64,000 bases of DNA, taken from positions 4,751,001 through 4,815,000 of the forward strand of contig LR746273.1 of NCBI GenBank assembly GCA_902729315.2, in the 5' to 3' direction. The DNA is from Spirodela intermedia (lineage: Eukaryota > Streptophyta > Magnoliopsida > Alismatales > Araceae). The position numbers and the translations under genes are program-made. The notes beneath the pieces are model-generated. The model saw only the letters and a list, made by a program, of their open reading frames with translations. It searched no databases and was not told where the DNA came from. Shown here piece after piece: positions 27,600 through 40,216 of the stretch (the first letter of the stretch is position 1; the number at the start of each line of letters is the position of its first letter).

Positions 27600-30047
27600 T
27601 CATCTAGTGTAAATGTTACCTCATTTTCATGGGATGAGTCATGAAGAACCTTATAAGCACTTAGAAGAAATTTCTCAAAGTTGTGTGAAATCTCAAATTA
27701 TCGTAATGTGTCTAGTGAAGTGGTGAAGATGAATGTGTTTTCTTTTACTCTTAAGGACAAAGCTAAAGATTGGTTTAGAGCTCTAGCTCAAGAGTTAAAT
27801 TCATAGAGTGAAATGGAAGTAGCTTTCTTAATTTTTTTTTATTATATTGATAAAACTAATGCCATTGGAAAGGCAATTAGAGATTTTGTGTAGGGAGCTC
27901 AAGAATCATTTTTTGAAACATGGGAAAGAATGAAGGAGTATAATTGACAGTGCCCCTTCATGGGATTTAGAATTGGTAACTTCTTTAGATTTTTTAGGAA
28001 TGGCTGAATGACAAAGACTGACATGTGATAGATGCAGCCAGCAAAGGTGCTTTTATGAATAAGTATGATCATGAAGCTTTTGACTTGATTGAAATGATTG
28101 CAGAAAATAGTGCACATCACATGGCTTTAAACCAAAATGGACAAGGTCTTGGACCTAGAAGATATATTTATGACTCGAAATCATTTGAGAGAGTTTTACT
28201 TTTAGATAAACTAGATAAATTAATGGAATGTGTCAATAATTTAATGAATGGTTCTACAAGTGATAATTTAAATACTGAGCCATCTCCTATTGAATTTGAA
28301 TTACCAATTTGTGCACTTTGCTCTGGTCATGAACATGTAGAATTGAACTTTCCTAGATATAATCAAGCCATGGCAATGAATGATAGTTTCTGAAAAAATA
28401 AAAAGTTCAATCAGAATACATGGAGCAATAAGGACCATAATAATAATGTTATAAAGGATGCAGGTAATTCTTATTATTCTGCTCTAAACCATCAAGATTT
28501 CTCTTCACATCCAAGGCAACATTTTCAAAGTCCTAGTTATGCACATGCTTATCATCAAGGGAGCATGAAACCAAGGAGTGCAAAAGGATGATTCTATCAC
28601 TATTAATGAGCTCTTGAAGTAATTGTTGCAGGGGAAGAAAGCTATGGAATTAAAACAGCAATAAATTATACAAGAAACGAAGAGAATGAAGATCAAAGTT
28701 GACAGCCAGCACCAAGAACTCTCAAGGCTAGAGGAAAAAAAAGGTAAAAGGGACAATTCAAATTATAATGGTTGAGACACAGGTAAATTTTCCACTCAAC
28801 CAATAGTTAATCCTAAACATATGACTAATTCTTCTTAGCATCAAATTCATCATGTAGAATCCAAGGATAAAGATTTTGAAACATTACATGCTATTTCAAA
28901 ATTAAGGAATGGAAAAATTTTACCTGATCCATATAGAGAGAAAAGAGAAGAAAACAATTTGGAGTATGAAGAAAAAGAAGATAAAGAAGATCAAGGAACT
29001 GTAGATATATGTAAGAAGGAGGGTAGAGAGGTAAATCTCAAAAATTATAAATCTCCAATTCCTTTTCTTGAAGCCTTACAAAAATTGAAAAATAAACCTA
29101 ATACCCTTGATGATCATCTCATGGATCTTTTCAAAAACAAGTAAATACTAATATTCCTTTTATTGATATTATTAAGCACATTTCTTCATATGCTAAATTT
29201 TTAAAAGGATTATGTAGAGAGTATATGAGACAATAAGTTCTATATTATTTAATCATATTCTTGAAAAGCATAGATATCTCAGAGCACCACTTATCACTTG
29301 TGAGATTAGAGGTATGCTTTTTACTAGATCTTTACTTGATTTAGGTGCTAGTGTGAATATACAACTAAAAAGCTCTTTCTGATAAATTTAAATTCGGTGA
29401 TTTACAATCAATTATAGTAGAGTTTCAATTAGCTGATGGGTTGATTAGACAATCATATAGAATTCTTGAAGATGTGATAGTAAAAATGGAAAGTTGTTAT
29501 TTTCATGTAGATTTTATTGTTGCTGATATGAAAATGAATGATAATATTACTCATACTCCCATCATTTTGGGTAGGCCATTCTTAACAATAGCCAAAACTA
29601 TAATGGATTGGGGGAAGGGAATGGTAGAATTAAAATTTGGGCATAAAAAAGTTGAAATAAAAATTTCTAAGTTGATAAAATATTTTGAGAATTTCATTGA
29701 AGATTGTAATCATATTGATTTATCTGATGAATTTGTTGATGATAATATTCTTTGTATGACTTCTATTCTTGATCCTCCACAATTTTTAATTGAAAAAAAT
29801 ATTTTACCTAGTGATGAAGAAAAACATTAAGAATTGAAGCCTTTACCTTCGACTTTAAAGCATGCTTTTCTTGGACAAGGAAGTTGTTTTCTTGTTATTA
29901 TTTCATCCACTTTATCTTTAGATCAAGAAGAGAGATATTATATGTACTTAGGACTTATAAAAATGCTCTTGGTTGTCTTCAGGTGATATAAAAGGATTTA
30001 GTGTAGATACTTGTATGCATAGGATTTTTATTGAAGATGATGCTCAT
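27600..30047 (+). pseudogene. Old Athila-like element: gag and protease remnant
   Basis: Shifting plus-strand frames give an Athila-type gag. An HFHGMSHEEPYKHLEE block is near 27620, KDKAKDWFRALAQE near 27760, and IDAASKGAFMNK near 28030 (compare the family's VDAA.GG.L..K motif). A zinc-knuckle-like CALCSGHEHVELNF follows near 28312. Then come an aspartic protease remnant (LLDLGASVN near 29335), ILGRPF near 29570 (retropepsin core) and the spacer leading to RT (ELKPLP near 29838). It breaks at 30047 inside MHRIFIEDDA, where a family-2 unit is inserted; the reading resumes at 34228. Sequence is diverged from the family-1 relatives, so this is a separate, older family. Confidence 0.8.
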
Positions 30048-30974
30048 TGATGGCGAGCAGGACCCATCTCCATCAGCTCAGGAGACACCGGCAGTCCGAG
30101 TTCATCCCGATCGACGCACGAAGATGAAGGAGCCTGGCTTTCGCTACACAGCCTACCCTTCAGGACGACGACATTCCACCTCTACGATGACGACAAGCTC
30201 GAGCTCACCTTTATCTTTCTTTGTATTTTCACATTGACTTGTTGGGCCTCGCATTTGTGTGTTAGCAGGCCCAATTCTATATGTGTGTGTTGTTATTTGT
30301 GTCTCCCTTTCTTTAGGGTTTTATTGGGTCTCTCTTTTGAGGCCCAATTAAAACCCTAAGGGGGGGGACCTATGTGTCTTTCTTTTTGGGCCTCTTTTGG
30401 GGCTTATTTGGGTCTTCATTTGAGGCCCACTTAAGTACCGTAAGAGGGCCCTCCTCTTTCTCCTTTTAGGGGAGCTTATTGGGTCTCTCTTTAAGAGGCC
30501 CAATAAACCCCTTTTGTAGCCTTTTTTGTGGCTTATGGGCTTGAGGGCCTCAAGTGGGCCCACCTCCCCTTAGCCCACTTGTGGGCCTATATAAGGGGAG
30601 GTAGGACCCCCCCTCAAGGGGAGGGCCGAATTTTGTGAGAAATTATCATTTTGTGAGTTACCTTCTTAGTGACCTAGGATAGGGAGGGAAGGAGGGAGAG
30701 GAAGGCTGTCGATACCCTGTGAGGACTTCGTTCCTCGTGACGCTGCTGCTTGAGAAGTTCCACGCCGCCGAAGACCACTGCCCCTGTCAGACAGCTTCAT
30801 TGTCGCTTGTGAGAACGCCACTGTCACCGGACAAAACGGTCGCGGTTGCCGCTGCAACCGCCGCCGCCTCTGTTGGAACCTTGTCACGCCGTCGTGATGA
30901 AAGGGGCTTGCTTCGCCCCCCTACGAGCCGGTGCCGAGCACTCCACCGGAGTCTCTTGACTCCTAGTTCGACTA

Positions 30975-33042
30975 TGATGCAGGACGGGGCGAGAACCCCC
31001 TGTACCTGATCAATGAAACTCGAGACCCAAGATAGGGCAGTTGGACTGATCTGATAAGAATGTTTAGATCCAAGACTCTAGGTCTGACCACGTAACCTAA
31101 GTACAGGCAGGTGTACCAATATGCGTGATCAACCCAGGACAATCTGGAGAAACACTCGACGATGGTAAATGTGAAGCCCTCTCGGTCCACGTCCAGACAA
31201 ACGGCGGAACAGTCGTCGTGAGGTAGCCTAGGGCTGCAGCTCACGAACTGTGACAAATCTGGCGCAGCATCGGAAGTCACGATCCGATAACCTGTCCTAT
31301 CTTGTCTACGTGCTCTTGATGGCGGTAGAGACGAGCCGAGAAAACCTTTCGAAAGATAATTAAACTTAAGTAAGAAGGGGTACGGAGCTAACCTTCAGGG
31401 CTGCGTAGCCCGGCGGGTCGTGACGGTGCGGAGATCCGACGAAGGCAGGGACGTCCGGTGAAGAGCGATGCTCAGCGTCGACGGTCGGTCCTGGTCGAGA
31501 GTCGCCGTAGCCGCCGTCGTAAGGCGTGGCATGGTCGGCGCGGGCGTGGGCCCGCTGGTGGGCCGAAGGGCACGCTAGCGAGCGTGGGTCCGCAGGTAGG
31601 TCGAAGGGCACGCTAGCGGGCGCGGGAGGCAAGCCGCGCGGCGGCCTTAGGGCACGCAGGAGCCGGCGCGCGCGGCGCGCGCGGCGGCAGCGCTTCGGCG
31701 GGAAGGCCGAGCGTCTGCGGCGCTTCGGCAGGAATGCCGAGCGTCAGCGGCGCTTCGGCGGGAAGGCCGAGCGTCGGCGGTTGGGGCGAAAACCCAACCG
31801 TCGCCGGAAGGATCGGCCTCTCTGGCGGCGCCGGGAAGCGGAGCAGAGAGGAGACGATCCGGCCGACGATACCAGGGAGGGTTGAGCTCTCCTGGTCTAA
31901 ACGGCGCCGGAAACGGCGCGACGGCGGCGGAGCGTCGGGAAACTCCGGCGGGGGCCTGTGAGGAGCTGGGACTGGTTCTGGCTCGTCGGTACGGCTGCTG
32001 GGTCTCTCCCGACGTCGGCGGCAGGTAGGCGTTCGTCGGCGAACGGCCAGCGACTGGGCGGAGCGGCGGATGGCGGCTCCGGCGAGTTTATGGTGGAGTT
32101 CCGGAGGAAGAGGTGGCAGACGAACCAGGAGTCGAGAGACTCCGGCGGAGTGCTCGGCGACGGCTCGTAGGGAGGCGAAGCGAGCCCCTTTCGTCACGAT
32201 GGCGTGACGGGGTTCCAGCAGAGGCGGCGGCGGTTGCAGCGGCAACCGCGACCGTTTCGTCCGGTGACGGCGGCGAACTCCCGGGCGGCACTGAGATGGC
32301 CGGCGGCGGCAGTGGTCTCAGGCGGCGGCGGGACTTCTCGGGCAGCAGCGTCACGAGGAACGAAGTCCTCGAGGGGGGTATCGACGGCCTTCCTCTTCCT
32401 CCTTCCCTCCCTATCCTAGATCACGGAGAAGGTACTCACAAAACGATAATCTCTCTCAAAAATACGGCGCTCTCTTGAGGGGGGGTCCTACCTCCCCTTA
32501 TATGGGGCCCACAAGTGGGCTAAGGGGAGGTGGGCCCACTTGAGGCCCTCAAGCCCATAAGCCACAAAAGGCTACAAAAGGGGCTTATTGGGCCTCTTAA
32601 AGAGAGACCCAATAAGCTCCCCTAAAAGGAGAAAGAGGAGGGCCCTCTTACGGCTTAAGTGGGCCTCAAATGAAGACCCAAATAAGCCCCAAAAGAGGCC
32701 CCAAAGGAAAGACACATAGGTCCCCCACCCCTTAGGGTTTTAATTGGGCCTCAAAAGAGAGACCCAATAAAACCCTAAAGAAAGGGAGACACAAACAACA
32801 ACACACACATAGAATTGGGCCCGCTAACACACAAATGTGAGGCCCAACAAGTCAACGTGAAAGTACAAAGAAAGATATGGGTGAGCTCGAGCTCGTCGTC
32901 GTCGCGGAGGTGGAATGTCGTTGTCCCAAAGGGCTAGGCCGCGTAGCGAAAGCCAGGCTCCTTTGTCTTCGCGCGTCGATTGGGCTGAACTCGGACTGCT
33001 AGTGTCTCTTGAGCTGATGGAGATAGGTCCCGCTTGCCATCA
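30975..33042 (-). mobile_element. Family-2 unit, minus, nested in another family-2 unit; TSD GACTA/GACTG
   Basis: A reverse-complement copy (2068 bp) of the same unit: it starts TGATGCAGGACGG (reverse of the family 3' end) and ends CTTGCCATCA (reverse of the 5' end). Flanks are GACTA (30970-30974) and GACTG (33043-33047), a 5-bp duplication with one mismatch. Because it sits inside its own kind in opposite orientation, it makes a large inverted repeat across 30048-34222. Confidence 0.75.
31689..31790 (-). repeat. 30-bp minisatellite in family-2 unit (inner copy)
   Basis: About three tandem 30-bp units based on GCGCTTCGGCGGGAAGGCCG, matching in reverse complement the array at 33398-33510 in the outer unit. 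The unit length is a multiple of three, so it appears as ten-residue repeats in open frames. Confidence 0.75.
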
Positions 33043-33397
33043 GACTGCCACCTCTTCCTTCGAAACTCCACCATAAACTCGCTGGAGCCACCATCCGCTA
33101 CTCCGCCTAGTCGCTGGCCATTTGCCGACGAACGCCTACCTGCCACTGACGTCAGGAGAGACCTTGCAGCCATGCCGATGAGCCAGATCCAGTCCAAGCT
33201 CTGCACAGGCCCCCGCCAGAGTTTCCCGACGATCCACCACCGTCGCGCCGTTTCCGGTGCTGCCTAGACCAAGAGGGCTCAACCCTCCCTGGTATCGTCG
33301 GCCGAGATCATCTCCTTCCTCTGCTCTACTTCCCAGCGCCGCCAGAGAAGGCCGATCCTTCCGGCGACGGTTGGGGCTTCCACCCAACCACTAACGC

Positions 33398-33510
33398 TTG
33401 GCATTCCCACTAAAGCGCCGCTGACGCTCGGCATTCCCGCCGAAGCGCCGCTGACGCTTGGCATTCCCGCCGAAGTGCCGCTGACACTCGGCATCTTGCC
33501 AAAGCGCCAC
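33398..33510 (+). repeat. 30-bp minisatellite in family-2 unit (outer copy)
   Basis: Three to four tandem units of 30 bp containing GGCATTCCCGCCGAAGCGCC. It belongs to the family-2 LTR, not to a gene. Confidence 0.75.
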
Positions 33511-34227
33511 TGCTGCATGTGCCCTGCACGCCGGCTCCTGTGGCCCGCGTGCCCACCCGGCACTGCCGCCCGCGTGCCTTGAGGCATGCCACGTGGCTTG
33601 CCACACGCACCCCCTAGCGTGCCTTTCGGCCCACTAGTGGGCCCATGCTCGCGCCGACTGTGCCACGCCTTACGACGACAACTACTACGACTTTCGTCCA
33701 AGACCGACCGTCGACGCTGAGCATCGCTCTTCACCGGACGTCTCTGCCTATGTCGAGTCTCCACTCCGTCATGACCCACCGGGCTGCGTAGCCCCGAAGG
33801 TTAGCTCCATACCCCTTCTTACTTAAGTTTAATTATCTTTCGGCTCGTTTCCACTTTCTCGGCTCGTTCCCACCACTATCAGGAGAACGTAGACAAGATA
33901 GGACGGGTTATTAGATCGTGACTTCCGACGTTACGCCAGACTTGTCACCGTTCGTGAGCTGCAGCCCTAGGCTACTTCACGACGACCATTCCACCGTCTG
34001 TCCGGACGTGGACCGAGAGGGTCTCACACTTACCATCGTCGAGTGTTTCCCCGGCTTGTCCTGGGTTAATAGTACATCTTGGTACGCCTGCTTGTACTTA
34101 GGTTACATGGTCAGACCTAGAGTCTAGGGTCCATACATTCTTATAAGATCGGTCCGACTGCCCCATCTCAGGTCTTGAGTTTCATTGATCAGGTACAAGG
34201 GTTCTTGCCCCATCCTGCATCACTCAT

Positions 34228-35459
34228 TGTAGTAGGAAAACTTAGAGGAGATTAAATCCTAAGATGTGGAAGGCAGTGAATAAAGAGGTTATGAAGTGGT
34301 TGGACACATGTATAATCTATTATATATCTGATAGCCCATGGATTAGTCCTATCTATGTAGTCCCAAAGAAAATAGGAATCAGCATGACTAAAATGAAAAA
34401 AGGGAAGAGATTCAAATTAGATTATCCACTAGCTGGAGAGTTTGTATAGATTATAGAAGATTAAATCATGTGACTAAGAAAGATCATTATCCTTACCCTC
34501 CATTGATCAAATCCTTGAAAAATTAGTAGGATATATATTTTTTAATTTTCTAGGTAAATATTCAAGGTACAACCAAATAGGTATATGTCTTGATGATCAA
34601 GAAAAAACCAAGTTTACATGCCCATTAAGAACGTTTGCATTTCAAAAGATGCCATTTGGTTTGTGTAATTCACTTACTACCTTTCAAAGATGTATGTCTA
34701 CCATATTTTTTGAGTTAGTTGATGATTGTTTAGAAATATTCATGAATGATTTTTCAGTCTTTGGTCAGTCTTTTGGTCATTTTTTGACTAATTTGACAAA
34801 AGTTTTGTAGATATATATTAAAAAAAATCTTTTCTTGAGTTGATAGAAGTCTCATTTTATCATGCACAAGGAGTTGTGTTGGGCCATTTAGTTAGCAGTC
34901 GGAGGGTTGGAGGTAGATAAAGCTAAGATTGAAGTAATTCACAACCTTCATTAGACTAGCACAATTAAATAAATGAGAGCATTTTGGCCATGTTAGATTT
35001 TATCAATATTTCATTAAATATTTTGCTAAATTATCCAAACTGTTGACTAACTTGCTCTCTAAAGATATTATCTTCTATGTTGATGCAGCAGGTGAACAAG
35101 TTTGTTTGGAAATTAAGAAAGTATTGATTGAGGCTCCTATCCTAAGATCCCTAGATTAGAGTTTACCTTTTGAACTAATGTGTGATGCTTCAGATTTTGT
35201 AGTGGGAGTTGTCATAGGTCAATGAGTGGATAAGAAACTAATGGCCATTTATTACACAAGTAAAACTCTTAATGAGGCTCATGTAAATTACACTATAGCT
35301 GAGAAAGAATTACTGGCTATTATCTTTGTTCTAAATAAATTTAGATCGTATTTTTTACGAAGTAAAATAGTTATTTATATTGATCATTCAGTCATTAGAT
35401 ATTTGCTTAGTAAGAAAGAAACTAATATGTTCTTAAACATATTAGAGTTTTGAAATATC
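34228..35459 (+). pseudogene. Old Athila-like element: RT and RNase H remnant (continuation)
   Basis: Immediately after the right copy of the CTCAT duplication the Pol reading resumes with RRLNPKMWKAVNKEVMK (about 34241), then ISDSPWISPIYVVPKK, RT blocks MPFGLCNS (about 34650) and FMNDFSVFG (about 34740; catalytic DD replaced by ND), and RNase H (CDASDFVVGVVIG near 35182; open frame 35226-35453 with YTIAEKELLAIIFVLNKF). Stops and frameshifts are frequent. Integrase and the 3' LTR are not seen. Confidence 0.8.
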
Positions 35460-35509
35460 ATTGAGATATCAAGAATCTGTAGACTAGAGTTTTGAATATG
35501 ATCTATGAG

Positions 35510-35930
35510 AAGAACTAAGTCTCAAACAAGAATAACTAAAGGTCAATTTATGCACCTTAAACAATAATACATTGGCAAAGTACATGGACATAATGAAAAG
35601 CTCAACAATTGTATCTGAGCTTGACCCTAAAGACAAAGGCATCTATTGATTTATTATGCATCTCTAGATATAATATCAAGGACAACTTACATGAGAGCAT
35701 AAGGCTTCAAACTAAAGAATGACTAAAGGTGAAAAGTAAAAATTATAGATGATAACATGTCAACATAATACATGGACAAATGAAAAATTCAACATTCATA
35801 TTTAAATTAGACCCTGAAAGAGAAAATTTATATTAATCTATTACATATCTCCAAATGAAATATCAAGGACAACTTATGTGAGAATGAAAAGCTTCAAACT
35901 AGAGAGCAATTGAAGGTCACAAGCACACTG
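35510..35930 (+). repeat. About 187-bp tandem repeat, 2-3 units
   Basis: Blocks such as ATATCAAGGACAACTTA recur at 35673 and 35860, and TCAAAC..A..ACTAAAGGT recurs from about 35520 to 35707, giving a period near 187 bp. Units have diverged by substitutions and small indels. It follows directly after the RNase H remnant. Confidence 0.6.
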
Positions 35931-37152
35931 GCAAAGCAATGAAAAGAATTTCAAATTTGTGTGATTGTTCTCATGTGCTGAAAAGATAGGGAGAATTTGG
36001 AAGATAAATATAATGACTTAACAAAAAATCAAAACTGATGTCGAACGAAGATATCTATTTACATCATTTACTCAGCTCAAGAGTAAGATCTTACTCCATC
36101 CATTATAGCAAAGCTACCACATGCGTCAAATGAAGACTTGAAAGCTACATTATTTTGCTTACACAAGTATGATGATTTATGTCAACTACTCCATTGAAGT
36201 TTGATTCTCTCCATTAAGTCCTAAGGTAACTTGCGTGGTGAGTGGAAAGAGGTTTAGGCTAAGGCACAAATGCTTAGAACTGAAAACTACACATGAAAGG
36301 TGTGGTCTTTGAGGAGACTAACATATTGACTTAGGCACATGGTCTTGAGAAAAAAATATTATTCATGAGGGGTATGATTGATTATTATAAATTAGTAGTT
36401 GCATCTATGCATTAATATCTTATATATAGACACTAACTAGTGCGTAGAGAATGTAATTATATATGTGTTACCAACTCATTATGACATTCACAATATTTTA
36501 TTATTTAAGTCCTAATATATATTATTTTACTTATTTTATTGATATTATGAGACTAACCCTACTTGACTTTTATGAAGTCAAGTGGTGATTCTCTCCCATT
36601 GTTTTTATAATTATTTGATTGCGAGGACTTAGGTGAGCTTTTATTATGAGTTGGAAGTAATAGAAGAAGCCTAAATTTTTAACCTAAAGAAAAGTTCAAG
36701 TTTTATGGAGGGGGCCAACCTAATATGTTTATGGGCCGAAGAGAGGGTGTCATCTTGGTCAAGCCCATTTAGACTTTAAGCAGCACATGACCTTGGCCTA
36801 ACTCACTTAGACTTAAAAAGACTATCAAGAGATGAGATCTAGGCCACTCATCTTAGGGCACCTTAAGATGAGATTAATAGAAGGATTAGAGCATTACCCT
36901 CATAAAAAAATCTAGGTTGTCCACCAAGAGAGTCTGTTATTAAATATAACTGTCTATTGGAGGGGCCTAATTCTCAAGAGGTTTAAGGCCTTTCGCCTCC
37001 CTCTTAGAGGGAGATTTTTGGCTCTCTCTCTAGCATTAGTTAGCCAAAAGAAAAAAGAGGAAAATCAAGGCTTGGTCAACAGTATTCTCGTGCCCAAAAT
37101 TGTTGTGGAAAAGAGACTACCTAGAGTGCATCAAGATCAGTAGGGATCAAAC
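35931..37152. other. Unassigned AT-rich stretch
   Basis: No coding potential or recognised repeat end was seen. It may be the 3' part of the old Athila-like element, but nothing in the sequence proves it. Confidence 0.4.
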
Positions 37153-38582
37153 ACCCTTCGGCCCACTAGCGGGCCCACGGCCGTGCTGACTGCACTACGC
37201 CTTACGACGACGACTACTACAACTCTCGACTAGGACCGACGGTTGATGCTGAGCATCGCTCTTTGACGCGACTTAGTCGTTGTATATTAAATCACGCAAA
37301 TCTAAAATTTATAAAACTAGAAAATATGAATTTTTGGAGATTTAGAAGTATTTCTAAATAAATATATCAATTATAATTCAATAAAACTTCCAAAAATAGC
37401 AGTAATTTTCCAGGTCGATCACAGGGATGTAATATAATATCTGGTAATTATTCAGAATTTTCCTCAAAGAATACTGTTTTCTATAAATTTTATACTAAGA
37501 AATGAAAAGGAAATATATTTTAAATTTCACGAAAAAAAGGAAATAAGGGGGTGGACGTCAGGATGACGTCAGCGCCCGACGAACACGAATCGGGCGGAAA
37601 CAGAGTTCTGCCCGGCGATTCTTACGTAAGCAATTATAGACGATTTAATTAATCAAATTAAGATTTGTAAAAGCCAGAAGAATCGTAATATAACAAAGTA
37701 TATTTTGGTAAATTAAAATCACAAAAATTATCACTAAATAAAGTATAAAGTAAGTTGAAAGCAGGAAAATAGAGTTCCGACGTCGCGACGGCGATGCATT
37801 TGTGATGTACCGGAATTCTGAGTGTTCGGGAGGATTGTCATGTAGTGTCCACAACCACTAAGGCTCTCCTTGGACAAGGACGATGTGGGCAATCTCTAGA
37901 TCTTTTCGCGAAGTCTAGAGATTAATGAAATGGGTCGTTGAATCATCTCCGGCGGCTTTCACCCGGCAGAGCGGAAAAACGGTGACTTTGCGGCTCTCCG
38001 GCGGTTGTCACCTGACAGAGAGGAGCTGGATGGAGGTAGGGCGCGTGTCAGGGAGCTTCATCCTCAGGTCCGTGCAGCAAGAGGAGGCTCTTCATCGCAT
38101 CTGGTACGCTCTCAAGAGGTGGCGACTCGTCTCTCGGCAGATCGTCCTCTTCCCGACGACAGCTTGTTCCTCGATCAATCGGAGATGATTTACTCGATGG
38201 ATTCGCGATCCTTTTATTGTGAATCGTTCAACAATTTTAGTAGCAATGCTCCGCGAATCGCGTTGACAAGATTTTCGCCGATGATCCAGCGATTCTCGTT
38301 GCTTAGTCCTTCACCGGCGATCTGCAGGAAAGTCGCGATAATCAGATAAAAATATATGAATTTTGACTCTGGGAGGATTCAAACCTGCGCTAGTTGTCCG
38401 CCCCTTCTGAGGAAGGTGTGACACGGGTTTAGTCCCACATCGGTTGTGCGCTGATTTTTCGAGCGAATATATAGTAATGTTACATTTCTAAGCAAAGTTC
38501 CTTCTCTCACATGTACGACCACTCCTTGCCCCATAGCTGGCTGGCCACCGGTGACGTGGAAGGGGAGTGGCGCACACGTGCC

Positions 38583-40216
38583 TGATAAGTCTTCATTATC
38601 ATGAGTTAATAATTAGTAAATAATATAGTTTTAGCCTTAACTCATGATAAATAGACTTATATTTGTGTTAAAGTATGAAAAGTGGTTTTCAGTTGATTAA
38701 CGTGAATTTTTGGGTAATTATGTGATTTTATACGATTTTTACAGTCTTAGTTTTGAGATAAATGAAGAACAAGAAATAAAAATAAAAATATTGCAAAATG
38801 GGGGGACCCGCCGGCCAGCCGGGCTCGCAAGCGGGTCGGAAGCGCAGTCGGGGAGTAGCCGCGAGCAGGGGCTCGAGCGGCTTGCTTGGATCGATAGGGG
38901 CACGTGTGCGCCACTCCCCCCCTTCCACGTCACCGGTGGCCAGCCGGCTGTGGGGCAAGGAGTGGTCGTACATGCGAGAGGACTTTGCCTAGAAAGCTAA
39001 CTTTACTATATATTCGCCCGAATAATCCGCACACAACCGATGTGGGACTAAACCCGCGTCACACCTTGCTCAGGGGCGGGCGACCGCCGCGGGTTCGAAT
39101 CCTCCCAGAGTCAAAATTCATATATTTTTAATTGATTATCGCGACTTTCCTGCAGATCGCCGGTGAAGGATTAAGCAACTGGAATCGCTGGATCATCGGC
39201 GAAAATCTCGTCAACGCGATTCGCGGAGCATTGCTACTAAAATTGCTGAACGATTCGCGATAAAAGGATCGCAATCCATCGAGTAAATCATCTCCGATTG
39301 ATCGACGAACAAGCCGTCGTCGGGAAGAGGACGATCCGCCGGGAGACGAGTCGCCACCTCCTGAGAGCGTACCAGATGCGATGAAGAGCCTCCCCTTGCT
39401 GCGCGGACCTGAGGATGAAGCTCCCTGACACGCGCCCCACCTCCATCCAGCTCCTCTCCGTCGGGTGACAGCCGCCGGAGAGCCGCAAAGTCGCCGTTTT
39501 TCCGCTCCGCCGGGTGACAGCCGCCGGAGACGATTCGACGACCCACTTCATTGATCTCTAGACTTCGCGAGAAGATCTAGAGATTGCCCACGTCGTCTTT
39601 GTCCAAGGAGAGCCTTCGAGGCCGTGGACACTGCACGACGATCCTCCCGAACGCTCAGGATTCCGGTGCATCGCCGACGCATCGCCGTCGCGACGCCGGA
39701 ACTCTGGTTTCCTGCTTTCAATTTAATTTACGCTTTATTTAGTGATACTTTGTGTGATTTTAATTTACCAAACTATACTTCGTTCAATTACGATTCTTCC
39801 GGCTTTTACAGATCTTAATTTGATTAATTAAATCGTCTGTAATCGCTTACGTAAGAATCGCCGGGCGGAACTCTGTTTCCGCCCGATTCGCGTTCGCCGG
39901 GCGCTGACGTCATCCTGTCGTCCGCACCCTTATTTCCTCTTTTTTTTTTCGTGAATTTTAAATATATTTCCTTTTCATTTCCTAGTATAAAATTCATAGA
40001 AAATCGTATTCATTGAGAAAAACTCTGAATAATTACAAAATATTATATTACATCCCTGTGATCGACCTAGGAAATTACCGCTATTTTTGGAACTTTTATT
40101 GAATTATAATTGATATATTTATTTATAAATACTTCTAAATATCCGGAAATTCGTATTTTCTAGTTTTATAAATTTTAGATTTGCGTGATTTAATATACAA
40201 CGACTGAGTCACGTCA
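38583..40216 (+). repeat. Family-1 solo LTR, plus, nested; TSD GTGCC
   Basis: A complete 1634-bp LTR, TGATAAGTCTTC...GAGTCACGTCA, inserted in the opposite orientation inside the minus solo LTR. GTGCC flanks it at 38578-38582 and 40217-40221, and the host LTR reads through when it is removed. Confidence 0.93.
39863..39912 (+). promoter_or_regulatory. LTR hairpin plus TGACG (as-1-like) element
   Basis: An 8-bp perfect stem (GGGCGGAA...TTCCGCCC, 39863-39884) is followed by TGACGTCA at 39905-39912. In most other copies a second TGACG follows 11 bp later (for example 51643 and 51654), making a pair close to the plant as-1 element, which binds TGA-type bZIP factors. Here the second site is altered to TGTCG. 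The pairing and motif are seen; the activity is inferred. Confidence 0.5.

Larger units (their letters stand above)
30048..34222 (+). mobile_element. Family-2 TGATG...CATCA LTR unit, plus, interrupted; TSD CTCAT
   Basis: The unit begins TGATGGCGAGCAGG and ends CCTGCATCA. It is flanked by CTCAT at 30043-30047 and 34223-34227, and splits the Pol reading of the older Athila-like element cleanly. After removing the nested inverted copy (30975-33042 plus its duplication) it is about 2.10 kb. It has TG...CA ends and 5-bp duplication but no RT, gag or internal repeats, so it is best read as a solo LTR (or a small non-autonomous element). It is GC-rich with open frames of repeat character only. Confidence 0.8.

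Noticed and set aside
31689-33510. CRISPR-like repeat array
   Set aside because: The 30-bp units are contiguous without spacers and the sequence is a plant nuclear genome.
31366-33779. Long GC-rich frames (up to 210 codons) with ten-residue repeats
   Set aside because: They lie in the family-2 unit, occur on both strands, and the repeats are a 30-bp minisatellite; no gene structure supports them.
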